From Thiomicrospira sp. XS5 (lineage in GTDB: Bacteria > Pseudomonadota > Gammaproteobacteria > Thiomicrospirales > Thiomicrospiraceae): 64,000 nt of DNA. A model generated the notes under the pieces. It was not told where the DNA came from and made no database searches. It saw only the letters and a program-made list of their open reading frames with translations. Each line of letters starts with the position of its first letter. Position 1 is the first letter of the stretch. A program made the translations under genes and the position numbers. Below are positions 7,683 through 17,651 of the stretch, piece by piece. The stretch lies in the NCBI RefSeq assembly GCF_001507555.1, contig NZ_LQBO01000001.1, forward strand, positions 806,001 to 870,000, given 5' to 3'.

Positions 7683-8270
7683 ATGTTCATAGGTTATGCA
7701 CGCGTCAGTACACAGGATCAAAACTTGGAGCTTCAACAGGATGCTTTAGAGAAAGAGGGTTGTGAGCAAACTTTCCAGGAAAAAATCACCGGCAAGAATA
7801 AAGAGCGCCCTGAGCTTGAAACTTGCATGAAAATGCTAAGGGACGGGGATGTTTTGGTCGTCTGGAAGCTTGATCGTCTTGCTCGCTCCCTCAAAGATCT
7901 TATTGAGATCGTCTCAGAGCTTGAGTCCAGGGGTGTAGGCTTTAAATCACTGACCGAATCCATTGATACCACCTCTCCTGGTGGGAAATTAATCTTTCAT
8001 ATTTTTGGTGCACTGTCAGAGTTTGAGCATAGTCTGATTAGAGAAAGAACCCTTGAAGGGCTTAAGGCGGCAAGAGCTAGAGGGCGTAAAGGTGGCAGAA
8101 AGCCAGCTATGAATCGTTCTGATGTCCAAAAGGCGGCCGCTATGCTTAAAGATCCTCTAATCACCAAAACCGAAGTGGCAAAACATTTCGGGGTTAGTCG
8201 GCTGACATTAAATAAATCCCTTAATAGAGAAGGGTATGATGGACTCCCAGAGAGAAATAAATCTATATAA
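7683..8270 (+). CDS. Serine recombinase, resolvase/invertase family
   Basis: A small serine recombinase of 195 residues, the normal length for Tn3 resolvases and Gin/Hin invertases. The nucleophile is S9 in YARVSTQDQ; the conserved arginines are in WKLDRLARSLKDL, and the E helix has ALSEFEHSLIRERT. The C-terminal HTH (TKTEVAKHFGVSRLTLNKSL) recognises DNA. A perfect 15-bp-arm inverted repeat upstream is the likely site. Its partner site, and whether it inverts or resolves DNA here, cannot be seen. It stands between the MobI-like gene and hsdM, and may be cargo or a stability function. Confidence 0.92.
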   Translation: MFIGYARVSTQDQNLELQQDALEKEGCEQTFQEKITGKNKERPELETCMKMLRDGDVLVVWKLDRLARSLKDLIEIVSELESRGVGFKSLTESIDTTSPGGKLIFHIFGALSEFEHSLIRERTLEGLKAARARGRKGGRKPAMNRSDVQKAAAMLKDPLITKTEVAKHFGVSRLTLNKSLNREGYDGLPERNKSI

Positions 8271-8425
8271 TTACGTATTATTAATAGCATTGACCGTTTG
8301 TTATGTTGAGGATGCATGCTGTGCTCATTGTCGATGCGCTGAAGAATTTATTGAATAGCAACAAGATAAAATTAACGAGCTTAGGGCAGTAAATCCCCAA
8401 AGCTAAGAAGATAATAAGAGTACTT

Positions 8426-11023
8426 ATGAATAAACAGCAATTAGCCGCAAAAATTTGGGAATCCGCGAACCAGATGCGTTCAAAAATCGAAGCTAATGAA
8501 TATAAGGATTATATTTTGGGCTTTATGTTCTACAAATATTTGAGTGATCAGACGGTGGCTTTTGCTGAGAAGCAAGGTTTGTCGGGCGAAGATTTAAAGC
8601 AACTGACCGAAGATGACGAAGAAACCGTTGAATACTTCAAATCCAATATGGGTTACTTTATTGCCTATGATAATCTTTTTTCGACTTGGATTGCACAAGG
8701 CAAAGATTTTGAAGTTGCCAACGTTCGAAATGCTTTATCTGCCTTTAACCGCTTAATCAATGCTAAACACAAAAAGCTATTTGATGGCATCTTTACTACG
8801 TTAGAAACGGGTCTGAGTAAACTGGGCGATACCGCGCAGAAGCAAACCAAGGCGATTAGTCAGCTTATTCATCTAATTCAAGATATACCGACCGATGGAA
8901 GGCAAGGCTATGACGTACTGGGGTTTGTGTATGAATACCTAATCAGTATGTTTGCTGCAAATGCAGGAAAAAAAGCAGGCGAATTTTATACGCCGCACGA
9001 AATTTCGGTTCTGAAAAGTGAGCTAATTGCCCACCACCTTAAAGATAATGATGAAATCAAAATCTTTGACCCGTGCAGTGGTTCGGGGTCTTTGCTGATT
9101 AACATTGGTGAAAGTGTCGCCAAGCACATTGACGATAAAAACAATATCCAATACTACGCTCAGGAACTCAAAGAAAACACCTATAACCTAACCCGTATGA
9201 ATCTGATCATGCGCGGGATTTTGGTGGAGAATATCACCACACGTAATGGTGATACGCTAGAAGACGACTGGCCGTATTTTGATGAATCTGACCCAGAAGG
9301 CACTTATGACCCGCTTTATGTGGATGCAGTGGTTTCTAACCCGCCTTATTCCCAATCATGGGATCCAGCCCACAAAGAAGCCGACCCACGTTATGCAAAG
9401 TTTGGTTTAGCCCCGAAAACCAAAGCGGATTTTGCTTTCCTATTACACGACCTGTATCACCTTAAACCAAAAGGCATTATGACCATCGTTTTACCGCATG
9501 GTGTACTTTTCCGTGGCGGTGATGAAGCCGAGATTCGCAAAAATCTCATTGAAGCCAATCACATTGATGCCATTATCGGTTTACCAGCCAATATTTTCTT
9601 TGGTACAGGAATTCCGACCATCATCATCGTGTTAAAGAAAACGCGTGATAATGAAGATGTGCTCATTGTTGATGCGTCAAAACACTTTACCAAAGTCGGT
9701 AAAAACAATTTGCTCAAAGCGTCGGATATTAAGCGCATTGTCGATACCGTCGTTGAGCGAAAAAGCGTCGATAAATTCTCCAGAAAAGTCACACGACAGG
9801 AAATTCGGGATAACGGCTATAACTTAAATATTCCACGTTATGTGGATTCTTCAGAGCCATCCGAAAGTTGGGATATTTATGCCTCCATGTTTGGGGGGAT
9901 TCCAAAACATGAAATCGACACCCTTAATCACTTCTGGCAAGCCTTCCCATCACTTCGTAATGCCCTTTTTGAAAACGCAGACGATGCCTATACCCAAGTC
10001 AAGGTTGATAATATTAAAACCAGCATTACAGCGCATGAGGACATTCAGGCGTTCAAAGCGACATTTAACCAAGCTTTTGCCGATTTTCATGACTACCTCA
10101 CATCGCAACTGATTGACGGTATGAGCACCCTTAAAATCACACGCCAAGAAACTATTTTAGGCAAGGAACTTTTCCAGCGTTTAGCTCAGGTTGAGCCTGA
10201 GAATTCACTAATTGACAAATATGAAGCCTATCAGCTCTTGGATGATGAATGGCAACTCATCGCTCCAGATTTAGAGATGATTCAAACCGAAGGCGTATCG
10301 ACGATTAAAGTGGTTGAGCCAAACCTTGTCATTAAAAAGAAAAATGGAAAAGACCATGAAGTTCAAGAGGGTTGGAAAGGACGAATTTTACCGTTTGAGC
10401 TAGTGCAAAAAGCTTTATTACCGACTGAAGTAGAAAAGATTGAAGCATTGGAATCACGACTTGCAGAAGTTTCATCCGAATTAGAATCCGCTTTTGAATC
10501 CTTAAATGAAGAAGATAAAGAACGCGATGCGGTCAATGAGGGGCAAACCGCCTTTGTTGCCGCAGGGGTTAAAAAAGAAGCCAAACAAGTTAAAGCAGAC
10601 ATTAAAGCGGGAGAAACTTATCCAGATGACAGTTATGAAATAATTGTCGTTAAAGTCGAAGCCTTAATGGCAGAAGAAAAGGCCAAAAAAGCCGAACTGA
10701 AAAAAGAAGCGGCAGCTTTGCACCTGCTGACCAAAGAAACCATAGAGAAACTAAGCGATGAGCAAGCCAATGAACTGGTGGAACTAAAGTGGATTAAACC
10801 ACTGGTGGATTCCATTAATCAACTGCCTGATAACCTTATTAACAGCCTCGCCAATAAAGTGACTGCTTTGGCAGAAAAATACGCCACCACTTACAAAGAA
10901 GTGGTTGAGCAGATCGATGAAACGCAACAAGCTCTATCTGAAATGATCGATGACCTAGAAGGCGGTGAATTTGATATGGCAGGCCTGGCGGAATTTCAGG
11001 CTTTGCTTAAGGGGAATGTGTGA
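8426..11023 (+). CDS. hsdM: Type I restriction-modification methyltransferase subunit HsdM, extended
   Basis: N6-adenine methyltransferase subunit of the HsdR2M2S complex. The N-terminal HsdM helical domain spans about 1-145. The SAM motif FDPCSGSGSLL lies near residues 214-224 and the catalytic NPPY at 305-308 (VVSNPPYSQSW). At 865 residues it is much longer than usual (about 500-550). The additional C-terminal 350 residues are charged and helical (for example EALESRLAEVSSELESAFES), like a coiled coil. It heads the operon hsdM-hsdS-hsdR and its stop overlaps the hsdS ATG by one base. It carries the island's only CAGGCCTG site, at 10980. Confidence 0.95.
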   Translation: MNKQQLAAKIWESANQMRSKIEANEYKDYILGFMFYKYLSDQTVAFAEKQGLSGEDLKQLTEDDEETVEYFKSNMGYFIAYDNLFSTWIAQGKDFEVANVRNALSAFNRLINAKHKKLFDGIFTTLETGLSKLGDTAQKQTKAISQLIHLIQDIPTDGRQGYDVLGFVYEYLISMFAANAGKKAGEFYTPHEISVLKSELIAHHLKDNDEIKIFDPCSGSGSLLINIGESVAKHIDDKNNIQYYAQELKENTYNLTRMNLIMRGILVENITTRNGDTLEDDWPYFDESDPEGTYDPLYVDAVVSNPPYSQSWDPAHKEADPRYAKFGLAPKTKADFAFLLHDLYHLKPKGIMTIVLPHGVLFRGGDEAEIRKNLIEANHIDAIIGLPANIFFGTGIPTIIIVLKKTRDNEDVLIVDASKHFTKVGKNNLLKASDIKRIVDTVVERKSVDKFSRKVTRQEIRDNGYNLNIPRYVDSSEPSESWDIYASMFGGIPKHEIDTLNHFWQAFPSLRNALFENADDAYTQVKVDNIKTSITAHEDIQAFKATFNQAFADFHDYLTSQLIDGMSTLKITRQETILGKELFQRLAQVEPENSLIDKYEAYQLLDDEWQLIAPDLEMIQTEGVSTIKVVEPNLVIKKKNGKDHEVQEGWKGRILPFELVQKALLPTEVEKIEALESRLAEVSSELESAFESLNEEDKERDAVNEGQTAFVAAGVKKEAKQVKADIKAGETYPDDSYEIIVVKVEALMAEEKAKKAELKKEAAALHLLTKETIEKLSDEQANELVELKWIKPLVDSINQLPDNLINSLANKVTALAEKYATTYKEVVEQIDETQQALSEMIDDLEGGEFDMAGLAEFQALLKGNV

Positions 11024-12219
11024 TGGCTGAAACTAAAAGTGTTCCTGATGTTCGGTTTAAAGGTTTTCCAAACGTTTGGACTCAAAAGTTTATTCATGAA
11101 GTAGCTAACCGATATGACAATCTGAGAGTTCCTGTTTCTGCTTCTAATCGTATATCTGGCTCAACTCCATATTATGGTGCTAATGGTGTTCAAGATTATG
11201 TGAGTGGATATACACACGATGGTGAGTTTGTTTTGTTAGCAGAAGATGGCGCGAATGATTTAAACAACTATCCTGTTGTTTATGTAAATGGCAAAGTTTG
11301 GGTCAATAACCATGCCCATGTTCTTCAAGGCATGGAGGAAAAGCTAGATAATTTATTTTTAAAAAGTGTTTTTTCAAGTGTTAATTTTGAACCATTTCTT
11401 GTCGGTGGTGGAAGAGCAAAACTAAACGCTGAGGTTATGATGAATATTAATCTTAATATTCCTCAAGAAATTACCGAACAAAAAGCAATCGGAACATTCT
11501 TTAAAAACCTCGATAGCCAAATCACACATAAACAGCGCAAGCTGGATAAGTTGATGACCTTAAAAAAAGCCATGCTGGAAAAGCTCTTTCCCAAAGAAGG
11601 TGCCGATAAACCTGAAATTCGATTTAAAGGGTTTTCGGGGACTTGGGAACTAAAATCTTTGGGTGAGTTAATTGATATAAGGTCTGCTGCACGAGTTCAT
11701 AAAGAGCAATGGACCCTTGAAGGTGTGCCTTTTTTCAGAACAAGTGATGTTATTGCCACTCATAAAGAGCAAGAAAACACTAAAGCATACATTTCTTCGA
11801 CAGTTTATGAAGAGTTAATAGCGAAAATAGGCAAAGTAAAAAAGAATGACCTACTAATAACAGGTGGCGGTTCAATTGGCGTTCCATTTCTAATAAAGAA
11901 CAATAATCCTCTCTACTTTAAAGATGCGGATTTACTTTGGTTGAAAAATGACGACAAATTTGATGGGTATTTTTTATATACATTCTTCTTTAGTTCAACA
12001 TTTAGAAAACACATCAAAAACATATCCCATATTGGAACCATAGCCCACTATACAATTGAACAGGCAAAAGCTACGCCAATTAAGACTTGTTCTAAACAGG
12101 AACAAAAAGCCATTGGTTCATATTTCAAACAACTAGACAACCTAATCACTCTCCAAAAAACCGAACTCACCAAGCTCAAGCAAATCAAATCGGCTTGTTT
12201 AGAAAAGATGTTTGTATAG
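11023..12219 (+). CDS. hsdS: Type I restriction-modification specificity subunit HsdS
   Basis: Recognises the bipartite DNA target for the HsdM/HsdR complex. The 398-residue product shows two target-recognition halves. The first covers about 12-160 and ends in a conserved helix (QKAIGTFFKNLDSQITHKQRKLDKL). The second starts at VRFKGF-like IRFKGFSGTWEL near 205 and ends in a matching helix (QKAIGSYFKQLDNLITLQKTEL). The frame also offers a GTG at 11020, but ATG 11023 follows a GGGGA box and overlaps the hsdM stop as TGATG. No truncation or internal repeat typical of shufflons is seen. Confidence 0.94.
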   Translation: MAETKSVPDVRFKGFPNVWTQKFIHEVANRYDNLRVPVSASNRISGSTPYYGANGVQDYVSGYTHDGEFVLLAEDGANDLNNYPVVYVNGKVWVNNHAHVLQGMEEKLDNLFLKSVFSSVNFEPFLVGGGRAKLNAEVMMNINLNIPQEITEQKAIGTFFKNLDSQITHKQRKLDKLMTLKKAMLEKLFPKEGADKPEIRFKGFSGTWELKSLGELIDIRSAARVHKEQWTLEGVPFFRTSDVIATHKEQENTKAYISSTVYEELIAKIGKVKKNDLLITGGGSIGVPFLIKNNNPLYFKDADLLWLKNDDKFDGYFLYTFFFSSTFRKHIKNISHIGTIAHYTIEQAKATPIKTCSKQEQKAIGSYFKQLDNLITLQKTELTKLKQIKSACLEKMFV

Positions 12220-12232
12220 GAATTTTATTACC

Positions 12233-15200
12233 ATGACATTTAGCACGGAAGCCGCATTTGAAGAAGCCTTAATAAACACCCTAACTCAAAAAGGCTGGGA
12301 AGATAAAGTTATTAAAAACCCCACAGAAGCAGACCTACTCCAAAACTGGTCAGATATTCTGTTTGAAAATAATCGTCACATTGATTCATTGGGCGATTAC
12401 CCTTTAACTGATGGCGAAATGCAGCAGATTATTGAGCAAATCAATGAGCTAAAAACACCGCTTAAACTCAATGGCTTTATTAACGGTAAGTCGGTCAGTA
12501 TTGTGCGAGATAACGAAGACGATGCTTTGCATTTTGGTAAAGAAATCAGCCTAAGCATTTACGACCGTCAAGAAATTGCAGGCGGTAAAAGTCGTTACCA
12601 GATTGTGCAGCAACCAAAATTTAAAGCCAGTTCCAAAATTCTCAATGACCGTCGTGGTGATTTAATGTTGCTAATTAACGGTATGCCTGTTTTTCACATT
12701 GAATTAAAAAAAAGCGGTGTGCCAGTCAGCCAAGCCTATCACCAAATCGAGAAATACTCAGCAGAAGGCATTTTTAGTGGCTTATTTTCATTGGTACAAA
12801 TCTTTGTGGCGATGACCCCAGAAGAATCGGTGTATTTTGCCAATGCTGGACCTGATGGCAAGTTTAATAAAGACTTTTATTTCAATTGGGCAGACTTTAA
12901 CAATGAGCCGATTCAACAGTGGGATAAGGTGGCATCTTCATTATTGTCGATTCCAATGGCACACCAGTTAATTGGCTTTTATACCGTGGCCGATGGTTCG
13001 GATGGTGTGCTGAAAGTCATGCGTAGCTATCAGTATTATGCGGCCAATGCCATTTCCGACAAGGTATCTAAAGCGGATTGGGAGCAGAATAATATTCGTG
13101 GTGGATTTATCTGGCACACGACGGGGTCTGGTAAAACCATGACCAGCTTTAAGGCTGCTCAGCTCATTGCCAATTCCAAAGATGCCGATAAGGTTGTGTT
13201 CTTAATGGACCGCATTGAACTAGGTACACAGTCATATGATGAATATTCTAATTTCGCAAATGACGATGAATCTGTTCAAGAAACAAAAAGTACCTATGAA
13301 TTAATTTCTAAACTGAAAAGTAGTGAATCTGATGACACACTAATTGTTACCTCTATTCAAAAAATGAGCAATATCCAAGATGAAGAAGGAGGACTTAATA
13401 AGCATGATTTAGAGGTAATGAATAGCAAGCGAGTTGTGTTTATTGTTGATGAGGCACACCGTTCAACCTTTGGCGATATGATGACGACCATTAAGCAAGC
13501 TTTTCCTAATGCCATGTTCTTTGGTTTCACTGGAACGCCTATCAACGATGAAAACAAGAAAAAAGACAGTATGACCTCTACCGTCTTTGGTGATGAGTTA
13601 CATCGTTACACCATTGCAGACGGGATTCGGGATAAAAATGTTCTTGGCTTCGATATTTATAAAGTCCTAACTTACAAAGACAAAGAGATTCGGAAAGCCG
13701 TTGCATTAGAGCAGGCTAAAGCGAAAACAGAATCCGAAGCTTTCGCTGACCAAAAAAAGAAAGCAATTTATCTGAAATTTTTGAATGACGTCCAAATGGC
13801 GGGCTTTAAGAATGACAACGACAAATACATCAAAGGCATTGAGGACTATATCCCAAATGTGCAATATGACCGTGAAGAGCACCGAGATCAAGTTGTAGAA
13901 GACATTTTTGATAATTGGGTAACATTGAGTCAGGCAGGAAAGTTTCATGCAATGCTGGCGACCAGAAGTATCCCTGAAGCGATTGAATACTACCGATTAA
14001 TTAAGCAAAAAATGCCAGAGTTAAATATCACGGCTTTATTTGACCCAAATATCGACAACGGAGGTGGCGTTAAGTTTAAGCAAGATGGGTTGGTAGAAAT
14101 TCTAGAAGACTACAATGGACTTTATGACATGGACTTTTCGTTAGCTACGCACGGCAAGTTTAAGAAAGATATTTCAAACCGTTTATCGCATAAAAAGCCT
14201 TATCAAGGTATCAGTCAAACACCAAAAGCACAGCTGGATTTATTGATTGTAGTAGACCAAATGTTGACGGGTTTTGACTCGAAATGGGTTAATACGCTGT
14301 ATCTGGATAAGCTGATGCGCTATGAAGACATTATTCAGGCATTCTCACGAACTAACCGTTTATTCGGCCCAGACAAGCCTTTTGGCACGATTCGCTACTA
14401 TCGTTACCCGCATTCAATGGAACGCAACATCAATGATGCGGTAAAGTCATATTCAGGTGATAAACCTGTGATGTTATTCGTGGAACAGCTCGATAAAAAC
14501 CTCATCAAAATGAATCAAGCATTTGCCGACATTGCTGAACTATTCAAGAATGCTGATATTGATGATTTTTCCACGCTGCCAACTGAAAAAGCCGATAGAG
14601 GCCAATTTGCTAAGCTTTTTAATCAATTAAATATTTACCTTGAAGCGGCAAGAGTTCAAGGGTTTGTCTGGGACAAGCTAACTTATGAGTTTGAAGAGGA
14701 AGAGGCTCAAGACAAGTATAGTGTTTCGTTGGATTTTGATGAAAACACCTACCTCATTTTAGCCCTACGTTACAAAGAACTATTTAGTGAGTCAGGCGGT
14801 GGCGGTGATGAAAGTATTCCTTACGATATTAACGGCTACCTGACCGAAATCGATACTGGGCGCATTGATAACGATTACATGAACAACAACTTTGAGAAAT
14901 ATCTTCGTGTTTTAGATTTTGAAGGTGCGACCGAAGAAGAAATTGAAGCGACCCTGAATGAGCTACATAAGTCCTTCGCAACCCTGACCCAAGAAGAACA
15001 GAAATACGCCAATATCTTCCTAAACGACGTTCAGCGTGGACAGGTTAAGCTCGATGCTAGTAAGACATTCAGAGACTATATATCGGAATATCAAACCACC
15101 GCCAAAGATCACCAAGTGAATCATCTCTGTGAGCTATTAGGCTTAGACAAAGAAAAGCTAATAACACTCATGCAGGCCACAGACTTTGCTGAGAAACCCA

Positions 15201-15373
15201 ATGTTGGCGGTAGGTTTGATGCGTTAAAAGCGACAGTTGATGAGGCTAAAGCTAAAGCTTACTTTGAATCTCTTGAAGGCGTCACAATCCCTATATTTAA
15301 GCTTAATATCCGAATCCATAATTTGCTAGAAAAATTTGTGATTGAAGGTGGGTTTGAAGTTGATGAACAGTAG
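12233..15373 (+). CDS. hsdR: Type I restriction enzyme subunit HsdR
   Basis: The translocating endonuclease subunit. The 1046-residue product has an N-terminal HSDR_N nuclease domain (GDLMLLINGM, then IELKK with E157 and K159 of the PD-ExK centre). SF2 helicase domains follow, with Walker A GSGKT at about 298-302 and DEAH at 406-409, then motif III GFTGTP and motif VI QAFSRTNR. A C-terminal helical domain contacts the methylase. ATG 12233 lies 13 bp after the hsdS stop, behind a weak AGGA. It appears complete, so the system should cut unmodified DNA. Confidence 0.95.
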   Translation: MTFSTEAAFEEALINTLTQKGWEDKVIKNPTEADLLQNWSDILFENNRHIDSLGDYPLTDGEMQQIIEQINELKTPLKLNGFINGKSVSIVRDNEDDALHFGKEISLSIYDRQEIAGGKSRYQIVQQPKFKASSKILNDRRGDLMLLINGMPVFHIELKKSGVPVSQAYHQIEKYSAEGIFSGLFSLVQIFVAMTPEESVYFANAGPDGKFNKDFYFNWADFNNEPIQQWDKVASSLLSIPMAHQLIGFYTVADGSDGVLKVMRSYQYYAANAISDKVSKADWEQNNIRGGFIWHTTGSGKTMTSFKAAQLIANSKDADKVVFLMDRIELGTQSYDEYSNFANDDESVQETKSTYELISKLKSSESDDTLIVTSIQKMSNIQDEEGGLNKHDLEVMNSKRVVFIVDEAHRSTFGDMMTTIKQAFPNAMFFGFTGTPINDENKKKDSMTSTVFGDELHRYTIADGIRDKNVLGFDIYKVLTYKDKEIRKAVALEQAKAKTESEAFADQKKKAIYLKFLNDVQMAGFKNDNDKYIKGIEDYIPNVQYDREEHRDQVVEDIFDNWVTLSQAGKFHAMLATRSIPEAIEYYRLIKQKMPELNITALFDPNIDNGGGVKFKQDGLVEILEDYNGLYDMDFSLATHGKFKKDISNRLSHKKPYQGISQTPKAQLDLLIVVDQMLTGFDSKWVNTLYLDKLMRYEDIIQAFSRTNRLFGPDKPFGTIRYYRYPHSMERNINDAVKSYSGDKPVMLFVEQLDKNLIKMNQAFADIAELFKNADIDDFSTLPTEKADRGQFAKLFNQLNIYLEAARVQGFVWDKLTYEFEEEEAQDKYSVSLDFDENTYLILALRYKELFSESGGGGDESIPYDINGYLTEIDTGRIDNDYMNNNFEKYLRVLDFEGATEEEIEATLNELHKSFATLTQEEQKYANIFLNDVQRGQVKLDASKTFRDYISEYQTTAKDHQVNHLCELLGLDKEKLITLMQATDFAEKPNVGGRFDALKATVDEAKAKAYFESLEGVTIPIFKLNIRIHNLLEKFVIEGGFEVDEQ

Positions 15374-15514
15374 ATGGTGTTGAGCTATTCTTTTAGGATT
15401 TTCCGGCGGGTTTTTTTAAGCTAAATATTCCCACGGTGCTAAATCTTTGAATGAGTCATGTAGCCGTTCTAGGTTAGATGAAGGTTATGTTTTTTTAAAT
15501 GACGGGGGTATTTT

Positions 15515-16165
15515 ATGAAAGCGAACTTGAAGCGTATATTGTTTTTATTTGCCGTAATTGGTTTTTTAAGCGGTTGTTCAGTTAGTCAGGTGATTGACGA
15601 AAAGAATCCTGATGAAAGGGTAAGTGGTTATAAGGTCACGGTATCAGACTACTCTAAAATCAAAGCTGATGATATAAACCTGAAGTTTGAAGTGGCTCAA
15701 AATGCACCCGTCGGTGAATTTGATTGGAAAGATGTGCAGAGCAGCGCAATTGACTTAATCAAAGAGAAAGGGGTTAAGATTTCCGATGATGGAAAGCCGG
15801 TTACGGTTGTGTTTGACGGGTTCGTTGGGTGGGATAGAAGCCAGTTCCCTGCAAGGAAAAGTTTTGGTTCTGGAATCGCTGGAGGCTCTGTTCTTGCCGC
15901 AGGTGGCAGTATATTACAAGGTGTTGCCGCTTCTTTGATTGAATCACAAGTAACTTATGAAGCGGATAAGAATAAAAAAGCAGAGCTAGTTTGTGACTCG
16001 GACTGTGTTCCTGAGGCAGGTTTCTCTGTTTTGTCTGAAGGTTATGAAAGCAATGTAAATCTCATGCATTCACAAGGCTTTGCCAATTATGTTTCGATGA
16101 CGGAAAAAATGGTAGCACGTGGGATTGCGGATTTGTTTGAACCATTAGCGAATAAAGAGCGATAA
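15515..16165 (+). CDS. Lipoprotein, unknown family, paralogue of the gene at 17651
   Basis: A 216-residue predicted lipoprotein with a basic N-terminus, hydrophobic h-region and lipobox LSGC (C at 21). The body has a beta-rich domain (VSDYSKIKADDINLKFEV), the phrase GEFDWKDV, and a glycine-rich hydrophobic hairpin (SGIAGGSVLAAGGSILQGVA) that could insert in a membrane. The closing part has SEGYESN. It is clearly homologous along its whole length to the product of 17651-18295 on the other side of the HipA-like gene. The family was not recognised. A GGGGG-type ribosome binding site (GACGGGGG) precedes the ATG. Confidence 0.75.
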   Translation: MKANLKRILFLFAVIGFLSGCSVSQVIDEKNPDERVSGYKVTVSDYSKIKADDINLKFEVAQNAPVGEFDWKDVQSSAIDLIKEKGVKISDDGKPVTVVFDGFVGWDRSQFPARKSFGSGIAGGSVLAAGGSILQGVAASLIESQVTYEADKNKKAELVCDSDCVPEAGFSVLSEGYESNVNLMHSQGFANYVSMTEKMVARGIADLFEPLANKER

Positions 16166-16299
16166 AAGAGTCGGTAACACTAAGGTAGCCTTAGTCTCAC
16201 AGTCGTTTTGTACTAAGGCTGAAAACTATTCATGGTTTGTTTTTAATTATTCAAAAAAATAAATAGGAAATTTCTGAATTACTTGTAAATAAAGGATTG

Positions 16300-16327
16300 T
16301 TGACAGGTTTTTTTTATTCAGTAAACT
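16300..16327 (+). promoter_or_regulatory. Putative promoter of the HipA-like operon
   Basis: TTGACA at 16300-16305 and TAAACT at 16322-16327 with a 16-bp spacer, 38 bp before the start codon. The word CTATTCA is repeated just downstream (about 16326-16344) and could be an operator for the kinase's own N-terminal HTH. Confidence 0.5.
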
Positions 16328-16364
16328 ATTCAGCTATCTATTCATACTTTATTCGGCGCTGAAC

Positions 16365-17651
16365 ATGTCCAGTCACTTAGAAGTTATCCAGCAGGTACTC
16401 AGGTATGACAACCTGAGTTCGTCCGCCATTGCAAAAGCAACCGGTTTGAGCCAACCTACCGTTAGTCGTGCTTTGAAAAAACTGCCGGTCGTCAAGTTAG
16501 GTGCTGGGCGTGGGACTGTGTTTGCATGGGTTGAGGCGAAAGAACCTGAGCCTTTATACGAAATCGATGAAACAGGCGACGTTTTTCATTTTGGCGACCT
16601 TTACCGTCAACCGGAGAGTCGAACCTTGCTGGTGCGGGAAAAGAGCCATATCGCTTATGATGGCTTACCATTTTATTTTTATGATGCCGTACCCTCTGGC
16701 TTTTTAGGCGCGATTCACCTGAAACAGATCGTTGACAAGGATCAACGGCTGACGACGAAAAGTCAGGACTGGTCAGATTTACAAATTTGGCACTATATGA
16801 CGAATTATGGTGAAGACCTGACGGGGAGTTTGGTCCTGGGAAGCCGAATGGCGCAATTGGCGTCAACGAAAACTTATCCAGTGGTGGAGAGAGGGGATTA
16901 TGGTCGAATCGCAGGTGCAATCAACCGGTCCCCCGATAACATGGGGTCTTCTATCGCGGGCGAACAACCTAAGTTCACTGTGTACGATGGAAATCATCAC
17001 TTAATCGTTAAGTATTCCCCCAGGTTTTCTGAAGATAATCCTGTCGCAATGCGGCACCGTGATCTCATGGTTTGTGAGCACTTGGCATTGAACACCTTGC
17101 GCGCAAATGGCGTGAAAGCTTCTGAAGCCGCCTTGTACCAAGATGACCGTCTTTACCTGGAAGTGAAACGGTTTGACCGAAACGGGTTGTATGGGCGCAA
17201 AGGTATGGCTTCATTGAAAGTCATTGATGCCGAGTATACGGGGGTTAATGGTACCTGGCCGCAGATTGCACAAGCCTTATTGCGACAGAAGATTCTGACG
17301 GAGAAAGATGTGTATGATGTTGAAGTCGCTTATGCCTTTGGCCGTTATATCGCTAACTCCGATATGCATAACGGAAACTTTTCGTTTTTTATGGAACGTT
17401 TAGAGTTGGTGGGTGCCACACCTGTGTATGACATGCTGCCAATGGTGTATATGCCTGTGCAAGGCGAGTTGCGAACCCCGGAATTAACGGTGCCGCGTTT
17501 TATTGATGTGTCGAATGATGCAAAGGATAAGGCACTTGCTATAGCGGTTGAGTTTTGGAATCACGTGATGGCGCATGATCTTATTTCAAATGATTTTAAG
17601 AAAACTGTTAAACCATTTTTTGAAAGTCTAATAAGAAAAGAGGGCGGGTAA
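16365..17651 (+). CDS. yjjJ: HipA-family kinase, YjjJ type with N-terminal HTH
   Basis: A 428-residue HipA-like Ser/Thr kinase. Unlike HipA, it carries its own winged helix-turn-helix at about 1-55 (AIAKATGLSQPTVSRALKKL), the layout of E. coli YjjJ. Kinase marks include GEQPKFTVYDG, the basic strand LIVKYSPRF, LEVKRFDR, and the catalytic loop NSDMHNGN with D333 and N338, followed by YDMLPM in place of the Mg-binding motif. No separate HipB antitoxin is encoded beside it. The stop codon overlaps the ATG of the next lipoprotein gene (TAATG), so they are translationally coupled. The substrate is unknown. Confidence 0.85.
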   Translation: MSSHLEVIQQVLRYDNLSSSAIAKATGLSQPTVSRALKKLPVVKLGAGRGTVFAWVEAKEPEPLYEIDETGDVFHFGDLYRQPESRTLLVREKSHIAYDGLPFYFYDAVPSGFLGAIHLKQIVDKDQRLTTKSQDWSDLQIWHYMTNYGEDLTGSLVLGSRMAQLASTKTYPVVERGDYGRIAGAINRSPDNMGSSIAGEQPKFTVYDGNHHLIVKYSPRFSEDNPVAMRHRDLMVCEHLALNTLRANGVKASEAALYQDDRLYLEVKRFDRNGLYGRKGMASLKVIDAEYTGVNGTWPQIAQALLRQKILTEKDVYDVEVAYAFGRYIANSDMHNGNFSFFMERLELVGATPVYDMLPMVYMPVQGELRTPELTVPRFIDVSNDAKDKALAIAVEFWNHVMAHDLISNDFKKTVKPFFESLIRKEGG

